This document shows positions 9,051 to 17,552 of a DNA stretch of 64,000 nt, piece by piece. Below the pieces are notes generated by a model that was not told where the DNA came from, did no database searches, and was given only the letters and a program-made list of their open reading frames with translations. Origin of the DNA: Clostridium acetireducens DSM 10703. GTDB lineage: Bacteria; Bacillota; Clostridia; Clostridiales; Clostridiaceae. Each line of letters begins with the position of its first letter. Positions within the stretch are counted from its first letter, which is position 1. A program made the position numbers and the translations under genes. The stretch covers positions 1-64,000 of the forward strand of contig NZ_LZFO01000007.1 of the NCBI RefSeq assembly GCF_001758365.1, in the 5' to 3' direction.

Positions 9051-9087
9051 TATAGTAATAAAATACATAAAATATTTTACTACTATA
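9051..9087 (-). terminator. possible weak terminator after glmM
   Basis: An AT-only imperfect hairpin with TATAGTA/TACTATA ends, just past the glmM stop. It has little GC and only a moderate T-rich tail, so it may not terminate efficiently. Confidence 0.4.
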
Positions 9088-9095
9088 TTATAATG

Positions 9096-10445
9096 TTAAA
9101 AATTACACTTTTTTTCTATTAAAGAAGCTATGTCTTTTGCTATATCAGTTATTTCACTTTGATTTTCCCCTTCTAACATAACTCTTACAAGGGGTTCTGT
9201 ACCTGAAGGTCTTATTAAAACCCTGCCTTTTCCATTTAATGCTTTTTCTGCTTGTTCTATTTTTTGTGATATTTCTTTATCAGTTATATATATATCTTTT
9301 TTATCATTAGGCACCTTAGCATTTATCAATACTTGAGGTAACTCTTTCATAATAGAAGCTAATTCAGATAATTTTTTATTGTTTTTCTTAACTATAGCTG
9401 CTAATTGAAGTGCTGTTATAAGTCCATCTCCTGTAGTATTGTAATCTAAGAATATAATATGTCCAGATTGTTCTCCTCCAATTTTATATCCTTTTTTTAT
9501 CATCTCTTCTAACACATATCTATCTCCAACTTTTGTCTTTGATATATTTATTTTTTCTTTTTCTAAAGCTATGTATAAACCCATATTGCTCATTACAGTA
9601 ACTACTAGTGTGTTTTTATCTAGTTTATTATTATCCTTTAAATATTTACTGCAAATTGTCATTATGTAATCTCCATTTATTATATTGCCTTTTTCATCTA
9701 CAGCAATACATCTATCTGCATCACCATCAAACGCAAATCCAAAATCACATCCTTTTTCAATTATAAAATTTATAAGTGATTCTGGATGAGTAGAACCTGC
9801 ATTTTTATTTATATTAAACCCATTAGGATTATTATTTATAACTAACACTTCTGCTCCAAGTTCCTTAAAAGCATTAACAGAAGTTTTATATGCTGCTCCA
9901 TTAGCACAATCTAAAGCTATTTTAAGACCTTTTAAATCTACATCAATAGTAGATTTTGCAAAATTTATGTAATCTCTTTCAGCTCTTTCCTCTATAGTTC
10001 TTCTTCCTAACTCTTCTCCAATAGGAGAAGGTAGACTATGAAATTTATTTTCTATTATATATTGTATTTCATCTTCTAATTCATCAGATAATTTATATCC
10101 CTGTGAATTAAAAAATTTAATTCCATTATATTCTACTGGATTATGAGAAGCTGATATAACTACTCCAGCATCTGCACCATATTTTCTGGTTAAATATGCT
10201 ACAGCTGGTGTTGGAACAACTCCTATACAAACTGCTTCTGCTCCTACTGATAATATGCCTGCTACTAGCGCATTTTCTAACATATCACCAGAAACCCTTG
10301 TATCCATTCCAACTAGTATTTTAGGTTTGTTAGCTTTATTTGTTAAAACATAAGCTCCAGCTCTACCAAGTTTATATGCTATATCTACAGTTAATTCTTT
10401 ATTGGCAACTCCTCTTACTCCATCTGTACCAAACATTCTACCCAT
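9096..10445 (-). CDS. glmM: phosphoglucosamine mutase
   Basis: A 449-residue alpha-D-phosphohexomutase that converts glucosamine-6-phosphate to glucosamine-1-phosphate on the way to UDP-GlcNAc. Visible elements are the N-terminal [10 protein letters not shown], the active-site serine loop SASHNP with phosphoserine at Ser100, the metal-binding loop DGDADRC and the C-terminal phosphate-binding [12 protein letters not shown]. The start is taken as the ATG at 10445, which follows AGGCGAGG and gives the canonical [10 protein letters not shown] terminus; an ATG at 10478 would add 11 unconserved residues. In many Firmicutes glmM directly follows cdaA-cdaR; here those genes are about 9 kb upstream. 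Confidence 0.96.
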   Translation of the reverse strand: MGRMFGTDGVRGVANKELTVDIAYKLGRAGAYVLTNKANKPKILVGMDTRVSGDMLENALVAGILSVGAEAVCIGVVPTPAVAYLTRKYGADAGVVISASHNPVEYNGIKFFNSQGYKLSDELEDEIQYIIENKFHSLPSPIGEELGRRTIEERAERDYINFAKSTIDVDLKGLKIALDCANGAAYKTSVNAFKELGAEVLVINNNPNGFNINKNAGSTHPESLINFIIEKGCDFGFAFDGDADRCIAVDEKGNIINGDYIMTICSKYLKDNNKLDKNTLVVTVMSNMGLYIALEKEKINISKTKVGDRYVLEEMIKKGYKIGGEQSGHIIFLDYNTTGDGLITALQLAAIVKKNNKKLSELASIMKELPQVLINAKVPNDKKDIYITDKEISQKIEQAEKALNGKGRVLIRPSGTEPLVRVMLEGENQSEITDIAKDIASLIEKKCNF

Positions 10446-10503
10446 AACTATACCTCGCCTTTCTTTTAATATATGCATATAAACATTATAGTATAAAAAT
10501 TAT

Positions 10504-10532
10504 ATTATAACAATATAATATAATTTCATCAA
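10504..10532 (-). promoter_or_regulatory. glmM: putative glmM promoter
   Basis: TTGATG (10532-10527) and TATAAT (10509-10504) are separated by 17 bases on the minus strand, about 60 bases before the glmM start. The surroundings are so AT-rich that other -10 elements are possible. Confidence 0.6.
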
Positions 10533-10560
10533 TATAATTTAAAATAGACTAATTTAATAA

Positions 10561-10590
10561 AAAAACATCTGGAAATTTCCAGATGTTTTT
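10561..10590 (-). terminator. terminator after the 2-oxoacid oxidoreductase operon
   Basis: A perfect 30-base inverted repeat, AAAAACATCTGGAAA with TTTCCAGATGTTTTT, lies just after the gamma-subunit stop. It is a strong intrinsic terminator separating this operon from glmM. Confidence 0.92.
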
Positions 10591-10598
10591 TATTGAAA

Positions 10599-11129
10599 CT
10601 ATTTTGCAAATTCAGCACCTTTTAATACAGCTTTTTTATTTGTTTCATAGAATTTTTCTTTACCATGAGCTTTTAAAGCTGCTAATATTTCATCCATTGA
10701 AACTATTTTTGTCTTAGCAACTAATGCTCCTAAAAGGAACATATTAGCTATTTTAGGACTTCCTAATTCCTTAGCTAAATCTTGAGCAGGAATTTTTATT
10801 ACATCTATATCTTTTCTATTAGGTTCTCTAGTTACAAGGTTACTATCCATTATTAATACTCCACCTGGAGCTATCTTATCTTCAAATTTATCTAAAGAAG
10901 GTAAATTCATAACTACTACAGTATTAGGTTTAATAACTATAGGAGATCCTACTGGAGTATCTGATAATATTACAGAACAGTTAGCTGTTCCTCCTCTCAT
11001 TTCTGGACCATAAGAAGGTAACCATGAAACATTTAAGCCAATATCCATTCCAGCATAAGCAGTAAACTTACCCATAGATAATATTCCTTGTCCACCAAAA
11101 CCTGCAAATATCATTTCTTGTGATGCCAT
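10599..11129 (-). CDS. 2-oxoacid:ferredoxin oxidoreductase, gamma subunit
   Basis: The 176-residue gamma subunit of a four-subunit 2-oxoacid:ferredoxin oxidoreductase (KorC/VorC type), which helps bind CoA. It begins with the typical EMIFAGFGGQGILSMGK segment and has PSYGPEMRGGTANC. It is the last gene of the operon, one base after the beta gene. The complex oxidises a 2-oxoacid to acyl-CoA and CO2 while reducing ferredoxin. Whether 2-oxoisovalerate (Vor) or 2-oxoglutarate (Kor) is the main substrate cannot be decided from sequence; the nearby butyrate kinase genes favour branched-chain acids. Confidence 0.9.
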   Translation of the reverse strand: MASQEMIFAGFGGQGILSMGKFTAYAGMDIGLNVSWLPSYGPEMRGGTANCSVILSDTPVGSPIVIKPNTVVVMNLPSLDKFEDKIAPGGVLIMDSNLVTREPNRKDIDVIKIPAQDLAKELGSPKIANMFLLGALVAKTKIVSMDEILAALKAHGKEKFYETNKKAVLKGAEFAK

Positions 11130-11130
11130 T

Positions 11131-11880
11131 CTATTTCGCCTCCTCAGTATTATCTTTTTTTACACCTAGAGGATAATATGGTATCATGTTATCTCTTAAC
11201 CATTGTAGTGCCTCTTGTGGTGATAATCCCCAGTTAGTTGGGCATATTGATAATACTTCTACTAATGAGAAGCCTTTACCAGCTAACTGATTTTCAAAAG
11301 CTTTCTTTATAGCTTTTTTAGCTTTAATTATATTTGGAACTGTGTCTACTGATACTCTTTCAACGTAACAAGCACCAGTTAATGTAGCTATCATTTCTGC
11401 TACTCTTACAGGATAACCTGCAAGTTTAGGGTCTCTTCCATAAGGTGTAGTTTCTGTAACTTGTCCTGGTAATGTTGTAGGAGCCATTTGTCCTCCTGTC
11501 ATACCATATATACAGTTATTTACGAATATTGTTGTTATATTTTCTCCTCTTGTAGCAGCATGTACTATTTCTGCTGTTCCTATAGCTGCTAAGTCTCCAT
11601 CACCTTGGTAAGTAAATACTACTGAATCAGGATTAGTTCTTCTAATACCAGTAGCTACTGCAGGTGCTCTACCATGTGCTGCTTCAAACATATCACAGGC
11701 AAAATAATTATAAGCTAAAACTGAACATCCAACAGGTGCTACACCTATAGTTTTATCTAAAACTCCAAGCTCATCTATAACTTCTGCAACTAATCTATGA
11801 ATTATTCCATGAGTACATCCTGGACAATAATGCGTAGATACATCAAGTAAGGCTTCAGGTTTCTTAAATACTACAGCCAT
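11131..11880 (-). CDS. 2-oxoacid:ferredoxin oxidoreductase, beta (TPP-binding) subunit
   Basis: The 249-residue beta subunit, carrying thiamine pyrophosphate and a 4Fe-4S cluster. Cys19-x2-Cys22 and Cys52 are candidate cluster ligands. The TPP-Mg motif starts at GDGD (93-96) and closes with NN (121-122), followed by IYGMTGGQ. Its ATG overlaps the alpha-subunit stop by one base (TAATG), implying translational coupling. It forms the catalytic core with the alpha subunit; electrons leave through the small ferredoxin-like delta subunit. Confidence 0.92.
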   Translation of the reverse strand: MAVVFKKPEALLDVSTHYCPGCTHGIIHRLVAEVIDELGVLDKTIGVAPVGCSVLAYNYFACDMFEAAHGRAPAVATGIRRTNPDSVVFTYQGDGDLAAIGTAEIVHAATRGENITTIFVNNCIYGMTGGQMAPTTLPGQVTETTPYGRDPKLAGYPVRVAEMIATLTGACYVERVSVDTVPNIIKAKKAIKKAFENQLAGKGFSLVEVLSICPTNWGLSPQEALQWLRDNMIPYYPLGVKKDNTEEAK

Positions 11881-12953
11881 TATTTGTCACCCCCTAATAT
11901 ATCTTTAACTTTCTTTAGTATATCCTCTGGATCTGGAACCATACCACCAGATCTTCCATAGAAATCTACTGGCTTTCTACCTGCAGATACTAACTTAACA
12001 TCTTCAACCATTTGTCCACAGCTCATTTCAACTGATAGATATCCTTTTTTAGTCTTATCTATTGTCTTTTCAAAAGCTTCACATGGGAATGGCCATAATG
12101 TTATAGGTCTTACTAAACCTAGTTTAATTCCTTCTTTTTCTGCTGCATCTATAACGTTTTTGCATATTCTTGAAGTTGTTCCATATGCAACTAATATTAA
12201 ATCATTTTCTCTATCACAGTTAAATAATTCATATTTAACTTCATTTTTTTCTATTTCATTGAATTTTTCTTGAAGATGTTCATTATGCTTTTCAAGAACT
12301 TCTGGACTTAAATATAATGAATTTATAATGTGGTGTTCTTTTCTTCCATGTAATCCATTTGCTGCCCAATCATCCTTTGATGGAATGTTTCTCTTAGGTC
12401 TTTCTTTAAATTCAACTGGTTCCATCATTTGACCAAGCATACCATCTCCCATTACCATACAAGGAGTTTTATACATATCAGCTACATCAAAGGCATCTTG
12501 TATTAAGTCTACCATTTCTTGTATTGATGATGGTGCAAAAACTGGCATTCTATAGTCACCATGTCCTCCACCTTTTGTTGCTTGGAAATAGTCTGATTGT
12601 GCTGGTTGTATACTTCCAAGTCCTGGGCCACCTCTAACTATGTTGATAATTACACAAGGTAATTCAGCACCTGCTATATATGAAATACCTTCTGCCTTTA
12701 AGCTTATTCCAGGGCTACTAGATGAAGTCATACATCTAACTCCTGTACCTGCTGCTCCATAAACCATGTTAACTGCAGCAATCTCACTTTCTGCCTGCAT
12801 AAATACTCTTCCTATTTTAGGCATTTTCTTTGACATATATGCTGCAACTTCTGTTTGCGGCGTAATAGGATAACCAAAGAAAGCTTTACAGTTTGCTTTT
12901 ATGGCTGCTTCGCCTATAGCTTCATTACCCTTCATTAAAACTTTTTCTCCCAT
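11880..12953 (-). CDS. 2-oxoacid:ferredoxin oxidoreductase, alpha subunit (VorB/KorA type)
   Basis: The 357-residue alpha subunit. The pyrimidine-binding N-terminal domain has the family segment [16 protein letters not shown], a conserved glutamate in MQAESEIAA, and the [16 protein letters not shown] loop. A C-terminal transketolase-like domain ends near residue 350. Length and layout match the VorB subunit often annotated as 3-methyl-2-oxobutanoate dehydrogenase. It follows the delta gene by 21 bases. An ATG preceded by a GGAGGGG-like SD is used. Confidence 0.92.
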   Translation of the reverse strand: MGEKVLMKGNEAIGEAAIKANCKAFFGYPITPQTEVAAYMSKKMPKIGRVFMQAESEIAAVNMVYGAAGTGVRCMTSSSSPGISLKAEGISYIAGAELPCVIINIVRGGPGLGSIQPAQSDYFQATKGGGHGDYRMPVFAPSSIQEMVDLIQDAFDVADMYKTPCMVMGDGMLGQMMEPVEFKERPKRNIPSKDDWAANGLHGRKEHHIINSLYLSPEVLEKHNEHLQEKFNEIEKNEVKYELFNCDRENDLILVAYGTTSRICKNVIDAAEKEGIKLGLVRPITLWPFPCEAFEKTIDKTKKGYLSVEMSCGQMVEDVKLVSAGRKPVDFYGRSGGMVPDPEDILKKVKDILGGDK

Positions 12954-12974
12954 AACAGAAAACCCCTCCTCTAA

Positions 12975-13184
12975 TTATTTTTCTACTGTTATTACACAGT
13001 CAGGACACATTCTTGCACAAGAAGCACATCCTATACATTCTTTCATTTTTTCTTCTGTTACTACAGCTGGATGATAACCTTTTGCATTTAGTTTTTCTGC
13101 AAAGCTTATTATCTTTTTAGGACATACAGCTATACAGTGGCCACAACCTTTGCATTTATCTTCGTTAAAAGTTACCTTTGGCAT
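12975..13184 (-). CDS. 2-oxoacid:ferredoxin oxidoreductase, delta subunit (2[4Fe-4S] ferredoxin)
   Basis: A 69-residue bacterial-type ferredoxin with two complete 4Fe-4S motifs: C11-x2-C14-x2-C17-x3-C21 and C50-x2-C53-x2-C56-x3-C60. As the first gene of the operon it is the electron-transfer subunit of the complex. GGAGGGG precedes the ATG. A promoter and a perfect palindrome lie about 60-80 bases upstream. Confidence 0.93.
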   Translation of the reverse strand: MPKVTFNEDKCKGCGHCIAVCPKKIISFAEKLNAKGYHPAVVTEEKMKECIGCASCARMCPDCVITVEK

Positions 13185-13233
13185 AAGAACCCCTCCTTAT
13201 ATTATTCTATATATACCAATTCATGCATTGTAT

Positions 13234-13261
13234 ATAATAATTTGTCAAAATATTTTGACAA
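13234..13261 (-). promoter_or_regulatory. operator-like 20-bp palindrome over a putative promoter
   Basis: TTGTCAAAATATTTTGACAA (13242-13261) is a perfect palindrome. On the minus strand its first half supplies a -35-like TTGTCA (13261-13256), followed after 16 bases by TATTAT near 13239-13234. A repressor bound to the palindrome would block the oxidoreductase promoter. It resembles but does not match the clostridial Rex site, whose arms are spaced differently. The regulator is unknown. Confidence 0.55.
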
Positions 13262-13313
13262 AATTATTAACTATTTTACAATAAAGCTTGTACTTATAGT
13301 GTACATTAGATTT

Positions 13314-13976
13314 TTACCTCCATGGTGGTTTCATATAAACATCTATTGGAAGTACTTCTCCCTCTACTTTGTCTTTAATTTTATCAACTAAATCCTTTCT
13401 ACATACTGTATACTTGTGAGGAATATTAATACTTTTAGATAATTGGTGAACATTTTTATCACCTTCAATTATGTGCTTTGGCTCAGTTTCATAAGACAAG
13501 TTTGCATTGGATATTAATCCATTAACTTTGAGTCTTGAAGCCATTTCTATTTCTTTTAAATATGTTTCCACATCTTTATTTTTTGAGGTAAGAGGTCTAT
13601 TATTATTTATTACAAAATACATATCGTAAGGCTCATCCTTAAAATATCTATTGTACTGACCTAATGCAATGGCTCCTTGGTCATCTCCCCCTACGTCAAT
13701 TACAGTTTCATAGCTTTTATCATTAAATGCAGCATATACTTCTGGAGTAACAACCATAAGTTCTGCATTTGATAAATTTGGATCTGCTGATATTAATCTT
13801 ATTCCATATTTATCCAAGATATCCTTTACACTTCTAGTACAAAAATAAGGATTTACAATATCCAAATCTACAATAGCTGTTTTTTTGCCGGTCTTTGCTA
13901 AATTTATGGCATAATTTATTGCTATTTCTGTTTTCCCACTTCCGAAATGCCCTGTAAATATTCTTATTCTACTCAT
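13314..13976 (-). CDS. P-loop ATPase (MinD/ParA/CobQ-like), function unknown
   Basis: A 220-residue nucleotide-binding protein. The N-terminal GHFGSGKTE (9-17) is a P-loop, and DLDIVNPYFCTRS (37-49) resembles the switch region of SIMIBI-class ATPases such as MinD, CobQ and NifH-like proteins. VIDVGGDDQGA is a Walker B-like segment. It ends 129 bases before the ferredoxin subunit of the 2-oxoacid oxidoreductase. I do not know its function. Its position suggests a role in assembly or cluster insertion for that enzyme, but this is inference. The ATG follows GAGGTGAG. Confidence 0.75.
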   Translation of the reverse strand: MSRIRIFTGHFGSGKTEIAINYAINLAKTGKKTAIVDLDIVNPYFCTRSVKDILDKYGIRLISADPNLSNAELMVVTPEVYAAFNDKSYETVIDVGGDDQGAIALGQYNRYFKDEPYDMYFVINNNRPLTSKNKDVETYLKEIEMASRLKVNGLISNANLSYETEPKHIIEGDKNVHQLSKSINIPHKYTVCRKDLVDKIKDKVEGEVLPIDVYMKPPWR

Positions 13977-14291
13977 CTATACTCACCTCAACTTTATTTA
14001 GAAATCTATAATTCGTAATTTGTGATATATTATTAATACATTTATTTTACATTAATTCCTAATTACAATATTAATTATAACACATATTTTTTTTCATTTC
14101 TAATAAATTTTGAATTTTCTATAATTTTTGATAGTTTATTATTGAAAACGAATACATTTTTTTATTTTGCCTTAAATAATACAATTTTACTGACCTGTTT
14201 AACATCTTAATAAATTACATTTAATTCATTTTAGTTAATAATATTCCATTTATTTATTGTATTAATTCTAATATTTTTGTAACATATTGAA
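13977..14291. other. AT-rich intergenic region, little recognisable
   Basis: This gap is very AT-rich. A TATAAT lies on the minus strand within TGTTATAATTAAT, but no good -35 accompanies it. I see no conserved RNA or protein-coding signal. The buk terminator begins at 14292. Confidence 0.5.
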
Positions 14292-14334
14292 AAAATAAAT
14301 AACCCTATGTAAATTACATAGGGTTATTTATTTT
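14292..14334 (-). terminator. terminator after the cdaA-to-buk gene string
   Basis: A 21-bp perfect inverted repeat, AAAATAAATAACCCTATGTAA with its complement, separated by one base. It begins immediately after the downstream buk stop codon and has a T-rich flank on the minus strand. Confidence 0.9.
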
Positions 14335-14335
14335 A

Positions 14336-15403
14336 TTAATATTCTTTAGCTTTTTCTTCGCCTTTAAGTACTCTTAATCCACCTTGTGCAAGAGCTAATA
14401 ATTCATCTTCACCTGGATAAATAACTACTGGTGCAATGAAAGATACCATTTCTTTTATTTTTTCTGTTACAACTTTACTATATGCTATTCCACCTGTTAA
14501 TATTATAGCATCTACTTTTCCACATAATGCTGTTGCACATTTACCTATTTCTTTTCCTATTTGATATACAAAAGCATCTAGCATTAATTTAAAATCTTTG
14601 TTTCCTGCTACAGCTTTTTCTTCTACTTCTCTAAAATCATTAGTATTTAGATAAGCTACTACTCCGCCTTTTCCATTTATCTTTTTGAACATTTCTTCTA
14701 AAGTATATTTTCCACTATAGCATAGTTTAACTAAATCTCCTATAGGAACTCCTCCAGCTCTTTCTGGTGAGAATGGACCTTCTCCATCTAATGCATTGTT
14801 AACATCTACTACTCTTCCTTTTTTATGAGCTCCAACAGATGCTCCTCCACCCATATGTCCTATAATTAAGTTTAAATCTTCATATTTTTTATTGTTTTCT
14901 TTAGCATATCTTTTTGCTACTGCTTTTTGATTTAAAGCATGAAATTTGCTCTTTCTTTCAATTTCAGGCATACCTGATATTCTTGCAACTTCATCCATTT
15001 CATCTACAACAACTGGGTCTACTATGAAAGATGGTATATTTAATCCTTTAGCTATTTCATTTGCTATTATACCACCAAGGTTTGAAGCATGTTGACCTGA
15101 TACTCCAACTTTTAAATCTTCAAGCATAGCATCATTTACTGCATATGTACCGCTTTCAATAGGTTTTAAAAGTCCTCCTCTTCCTACAACTGCATCTAAT
15201 GTATTTATATCAAAATTCTTTTCTTTTAGTACTTTTAATATAACTTCTTTTCTAAATTCAAATTGTTCATATATTGTTGCATATTTTCCTATTTCTTCTG
15301 CTGAGTGTCTTAAAGTTTCTTCTAAAATTTGATTTTCATCCTCATATACACCTATTTTAGTAGATGTTGAACCTGGGTTTATTATTAATAATTTGTATGA
15401 CAT
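14336..15403 (-). CDS. buk: butyrate (branched-chain acid) kinase, downstream copy
   Basis: A 355-residue acetokinase-family kinase that transfers phosphate between acyl-phosphate and ADP, forming ATP and a free short-chain acid. The family signature [12 protein letters not shown] (9-20) binds phosphate, and the [21 protein letters not shown] region near residue 185 is the second family signature. It lies 27 bases after ptb. A second butyrate kinase lies on the other side of ptb, so the two may differ in acid preference (butyrate, isobutyrate, isovalerate). Length is standard. Confidence 0.93.
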   Translation of the reverse strand: MSYKLLIINPGSTSTKIGVYEDENQILEETLRHSAEEIGKYATIYEQFEFRKEVILKVLKEKNFDINTLDAVVGRGGLLKPIESGTYAVNDAMLEDLKVGVSGQHASNLGGIIANEIAKGLNIPSFIVDPVVVDEMDEVARISGMPEIERKSKFHALNQKAVAKRYAKENNKKYEDLNLIIGHMGGGASVGAHKKGRVVDVNNALDGEGPFSPERAGGVPIGDLVKLCYSGKYTLEEMFKKINGKGGVVAYLNTNDFREVEEKAVAGNKDFKLMLDAFVYQIGKEIGKCATALCGKVDAIILTGGIAYSKVVTEKIKEMVSFIAPVVIYPGEDELLALAQGGLRVLKGEEKAKEY

Positions 15404-15430
15404 GTTTAAATTCCTCCCATGTTTTTTTAT

Positions 15431-16375
15431 TTATATTGATAATAATACTTTTTCTTTGCTTTTTTTACCTAATAATTGATTTGACACCAATGCTGCTAAT
15501 GCTATTGAATGCATTTTTGTTTCATGACTATCTGCTCTTGAAGTTAATACAACTGGTGCAGCTGTTCCTACTAATATAGCTCCACTCTTAGGTTTAGCAG
15601 TATATGAAATAGATTTATACATTATATTTCCTGCTTCAATATTTGGCATTAAAAATATATCTGCTTTTCCTGCTACAGGACCTGTTACCCCTTTGTGTTT
15701 AGCAGCTTCTTCAGATAAAGCGTTATCCAATGCTAAAGGTCCATCTACTATGCATCCCTTTATTTGACCTCTTTCACTCATCTTTGAAAGTATTGCAGCA
15801 TCTAGTGTAGGTGGCATATTAGGGTTAACTACTTCAACTGCACAAACTGGTGCAACCTTTGGAACATCAATTCCTACAGCATGAGCAACAGATACTCCAT
15901 TGTTTACTATATCAATTTTTGCTTTTAAATCTGGGTACATATTGAAAGCTGCGTCTGTTACAAATAATAATCTGTCATACTCTTTAACTTCAAATACTGC
16001 TATATGAGACATTAATTTTCCTGTTCTTAATCCTACTTCTTTATTTAATACTGCTCTTAAGAAAGATGCTGTATCAATTAATCCTTTCATAACCATGTCT
16101 GCTTTTCCTGTTGAAACTAATTCAACTGCTTTTAAAGCTGCTTTTTTAGGATTTGGTTCATTGACTATTTCAAATTCGCTAAGATCCATTTCCATTTTTA
16201 ACGCTATTGAATTGATTTCATCAGCGTCTCCTACAAGAATTGCATCAGCTATATCATTAGCTTTTGCATCTCTTATAGCTTCTAGCACTGGTTTATCTTG
16301 TGCTACTGCTACTGCTACTGTTCTTGTCTCCTCGTTTTTTGCTTTTGCTATAACTTCTCTAAAACTTTTGATCAT
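15431..16375 (-). CDS. ptb: phosphate butyryltransferase
   Basis: A 314-residue phosphotransacylase that swaps CoA for phosphate on butyryl-CoA or branched acyl-CoA, giving the acyl-phosphate used by butyrate kinase. The C-terminal region PNIEAGNIMYKSI and GAILVGTAAPVVLTSRAD is typical of the PTA/PTB family. Its ATG at 16375 follows AGAGGTG and overlaps the end of the upstream butyrate kinase gene by 17 bases, so translation is probably coupled. It is flanked on both sides by buk genes. Confidence 0.94.
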   Translation of the reverse strand: MIKSFREVIAKAKNEETRTVAVAVAQDKPVLEAIRDAKANDIADAILVGDADEINSIALKMEMDLSEFEIVNEPNPKKAALKAVELVSTGKADMVMKGLIDTASFLRAVLNKEVGLRTGKLMSHIAVFEVKEYDRLLFVTDAAFNMYPDLKAKIDIVNNGVSVAHAVGIDVPKVAPVCAVEVVNPNMPPTLDAAILSKMSERGQIKGCIVDGPLALDNALSEEAAKHKGVTGPVAGKADIFLMPNIEAGNIMYKSISYTAKPKSGAILVGTAAPVVLTSRADSHETKMHSIALAALVSNQLLGKKSKEKVLLSI

Positions 16376-17462
16376 TTTGTAAATGCACCTCTTCCTCGTA
16401 TATTTTTACTTTTTCTTTATTGTTTATTATTCTTAATGCTCCTTGAGCTAAAGCTAGCATTTCCATTTCACCTGGCATTACCTCTATAGGAGCAATAAAG
16501 TTTACCATATTTGTAATCCAGTTAACTATTCTTTTACTATGTGATATTCCACCTGTTAATATTATTGCATCCACTTGTCCCTTTAATACAGCTGCCATAG
16601 CACCTATTTCCTTACCTGTTTGATAAGCCATAGCTTTTAATACTAACTCTGCTTTTTTATCGCCTTCATCTATTTTCTTCTCTATTAATCTTACATCATT
16701 TGTTCCTATATATCCTACTAAACCACCCTTACCTATAATCTTCTTTTGAAACTCTTTATAAGTGTATTTTTTACTAAAAGCTAGCCTTACCACATCTCCT
16801 GTTGGAAGTCCTCCTACTCTTTCTGGTGAAAAAGGACCTTCTTCATTAGCATTATTAACATCTATTATTTTGCCACATTTAACAGGAACTACAGATATTC
16901 CTCCACCTAAATGAACAACTACATAGGAACTATTATAAAATTCTTTATCTAATTTATCACATATATATCTAGTAACTGCTTTTATATTTAACGGATGCCC
17001 TAATGATTTTCTTTCTATTTCAGGCATTCCTGAAATTCTTGCTATATCTTCCATTTCATCTACTGATACAGGGTCTACTACAAAAGCATGTATATTTAAA
17101 TCAGTAGCTATTTCATAGGCTATAATTCCACCTAAGTTAGATGCATGTTGTCCTTGATAACCTACTTTTAAATCTTCTATCATACTAGGGGTAACTTTAT
17201 AAGTACCACCTGGTAAAGGTCTAATTAATCCACCTCTTCCAACTATAGCACAAAAATCTTTTAAGGATAATTTTTTATCTTTTATCCATGTTAAAATCTT
17301 GCTTGTTCTCATTTCCTTTTGAGCATAAATAGTTTCATATCTATTTATCTCTTTAGAGTCATGAAGTAAAGTATCCCCATAAATACAATCTTCACCTTTG
17401 AATACAGCAATCTTAGTAGAAGTTGATCCTGGATTAATAACCAATATTAAATTTTTTTTCAT
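16359..17462 (-). CDS. buk: butyrate (branched-chain acid) kinase, upstream copy
   Basis: A 367-residue butyrate kinase paralogue with the acetokinase signature [12 protein letters not shown] near the N terminus and the second signature VHLGGGISVVPVKCGKIIDVNN. It is clearly diverged from the other copy: one has [14 protein letters not shown], this one HLGGGISVVPVKCG. The start is the ATG at 17462, behind AAGGGGGAG; an upstream in-frame extension to 17519 lacks support. It overlaps ptb by 17 bases and follows the FAD-dehydrogenase gene by 90 bases. Confidence 0.92.
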   Translation of the reverse strand: MKKNLILVINPGSTSTKIAVFKGEDCIYGDTLLHDSKEINRYETIYAQKEMRTSKILTWIKDKKLSLKDFCAIVGRGGLIRPLPGGTYKVTPSMIEDLKVGYQGQHASNLGGIIAYEIATDLNIHAFVVDPVSVDEMEDIARISGMPEIERKSLGHPLNIKAVTRYICDKLDKEFYNSSYVVVHLGGGISVVPVKCGKIIDVNNANEEGPFSPERVGGLPTGDVVRLAFSKKYTYKEFQKKIIGKGGLVGYIGTNDVRLIEKKIDEGDKKAELVLKAMAYQTGKEIGAMAAVLKGQVDAIILTGGISHSKRIVNWITNMVNFIAPIEVMPGEMEMLALAQGALRIINNKEKVKIYEEEVHLQNDQKF

Positions 17463-17552
17463 TATTAATAACTCCCCCTTAAAAATAAGTAAATTAAGCC
17501 CCATGTTACATTGTATCAAATTTTTTATAGAAAATGCTATTTTTCAGAAAAT

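Noticed and set aside
13242-13261. Rex binding site
   Set aside because: The arms and spacing (20 bases, TTGTCAA) do not match the 18-base Rex consensus; kept only as an operator of unknown owner.
16359-17519. Two buk genes as a recent tandem duplication
   Set aside because: The copies differ in many conserved-region residues and are separated by ptb, so they are old paralogues rather than a recent duplication.
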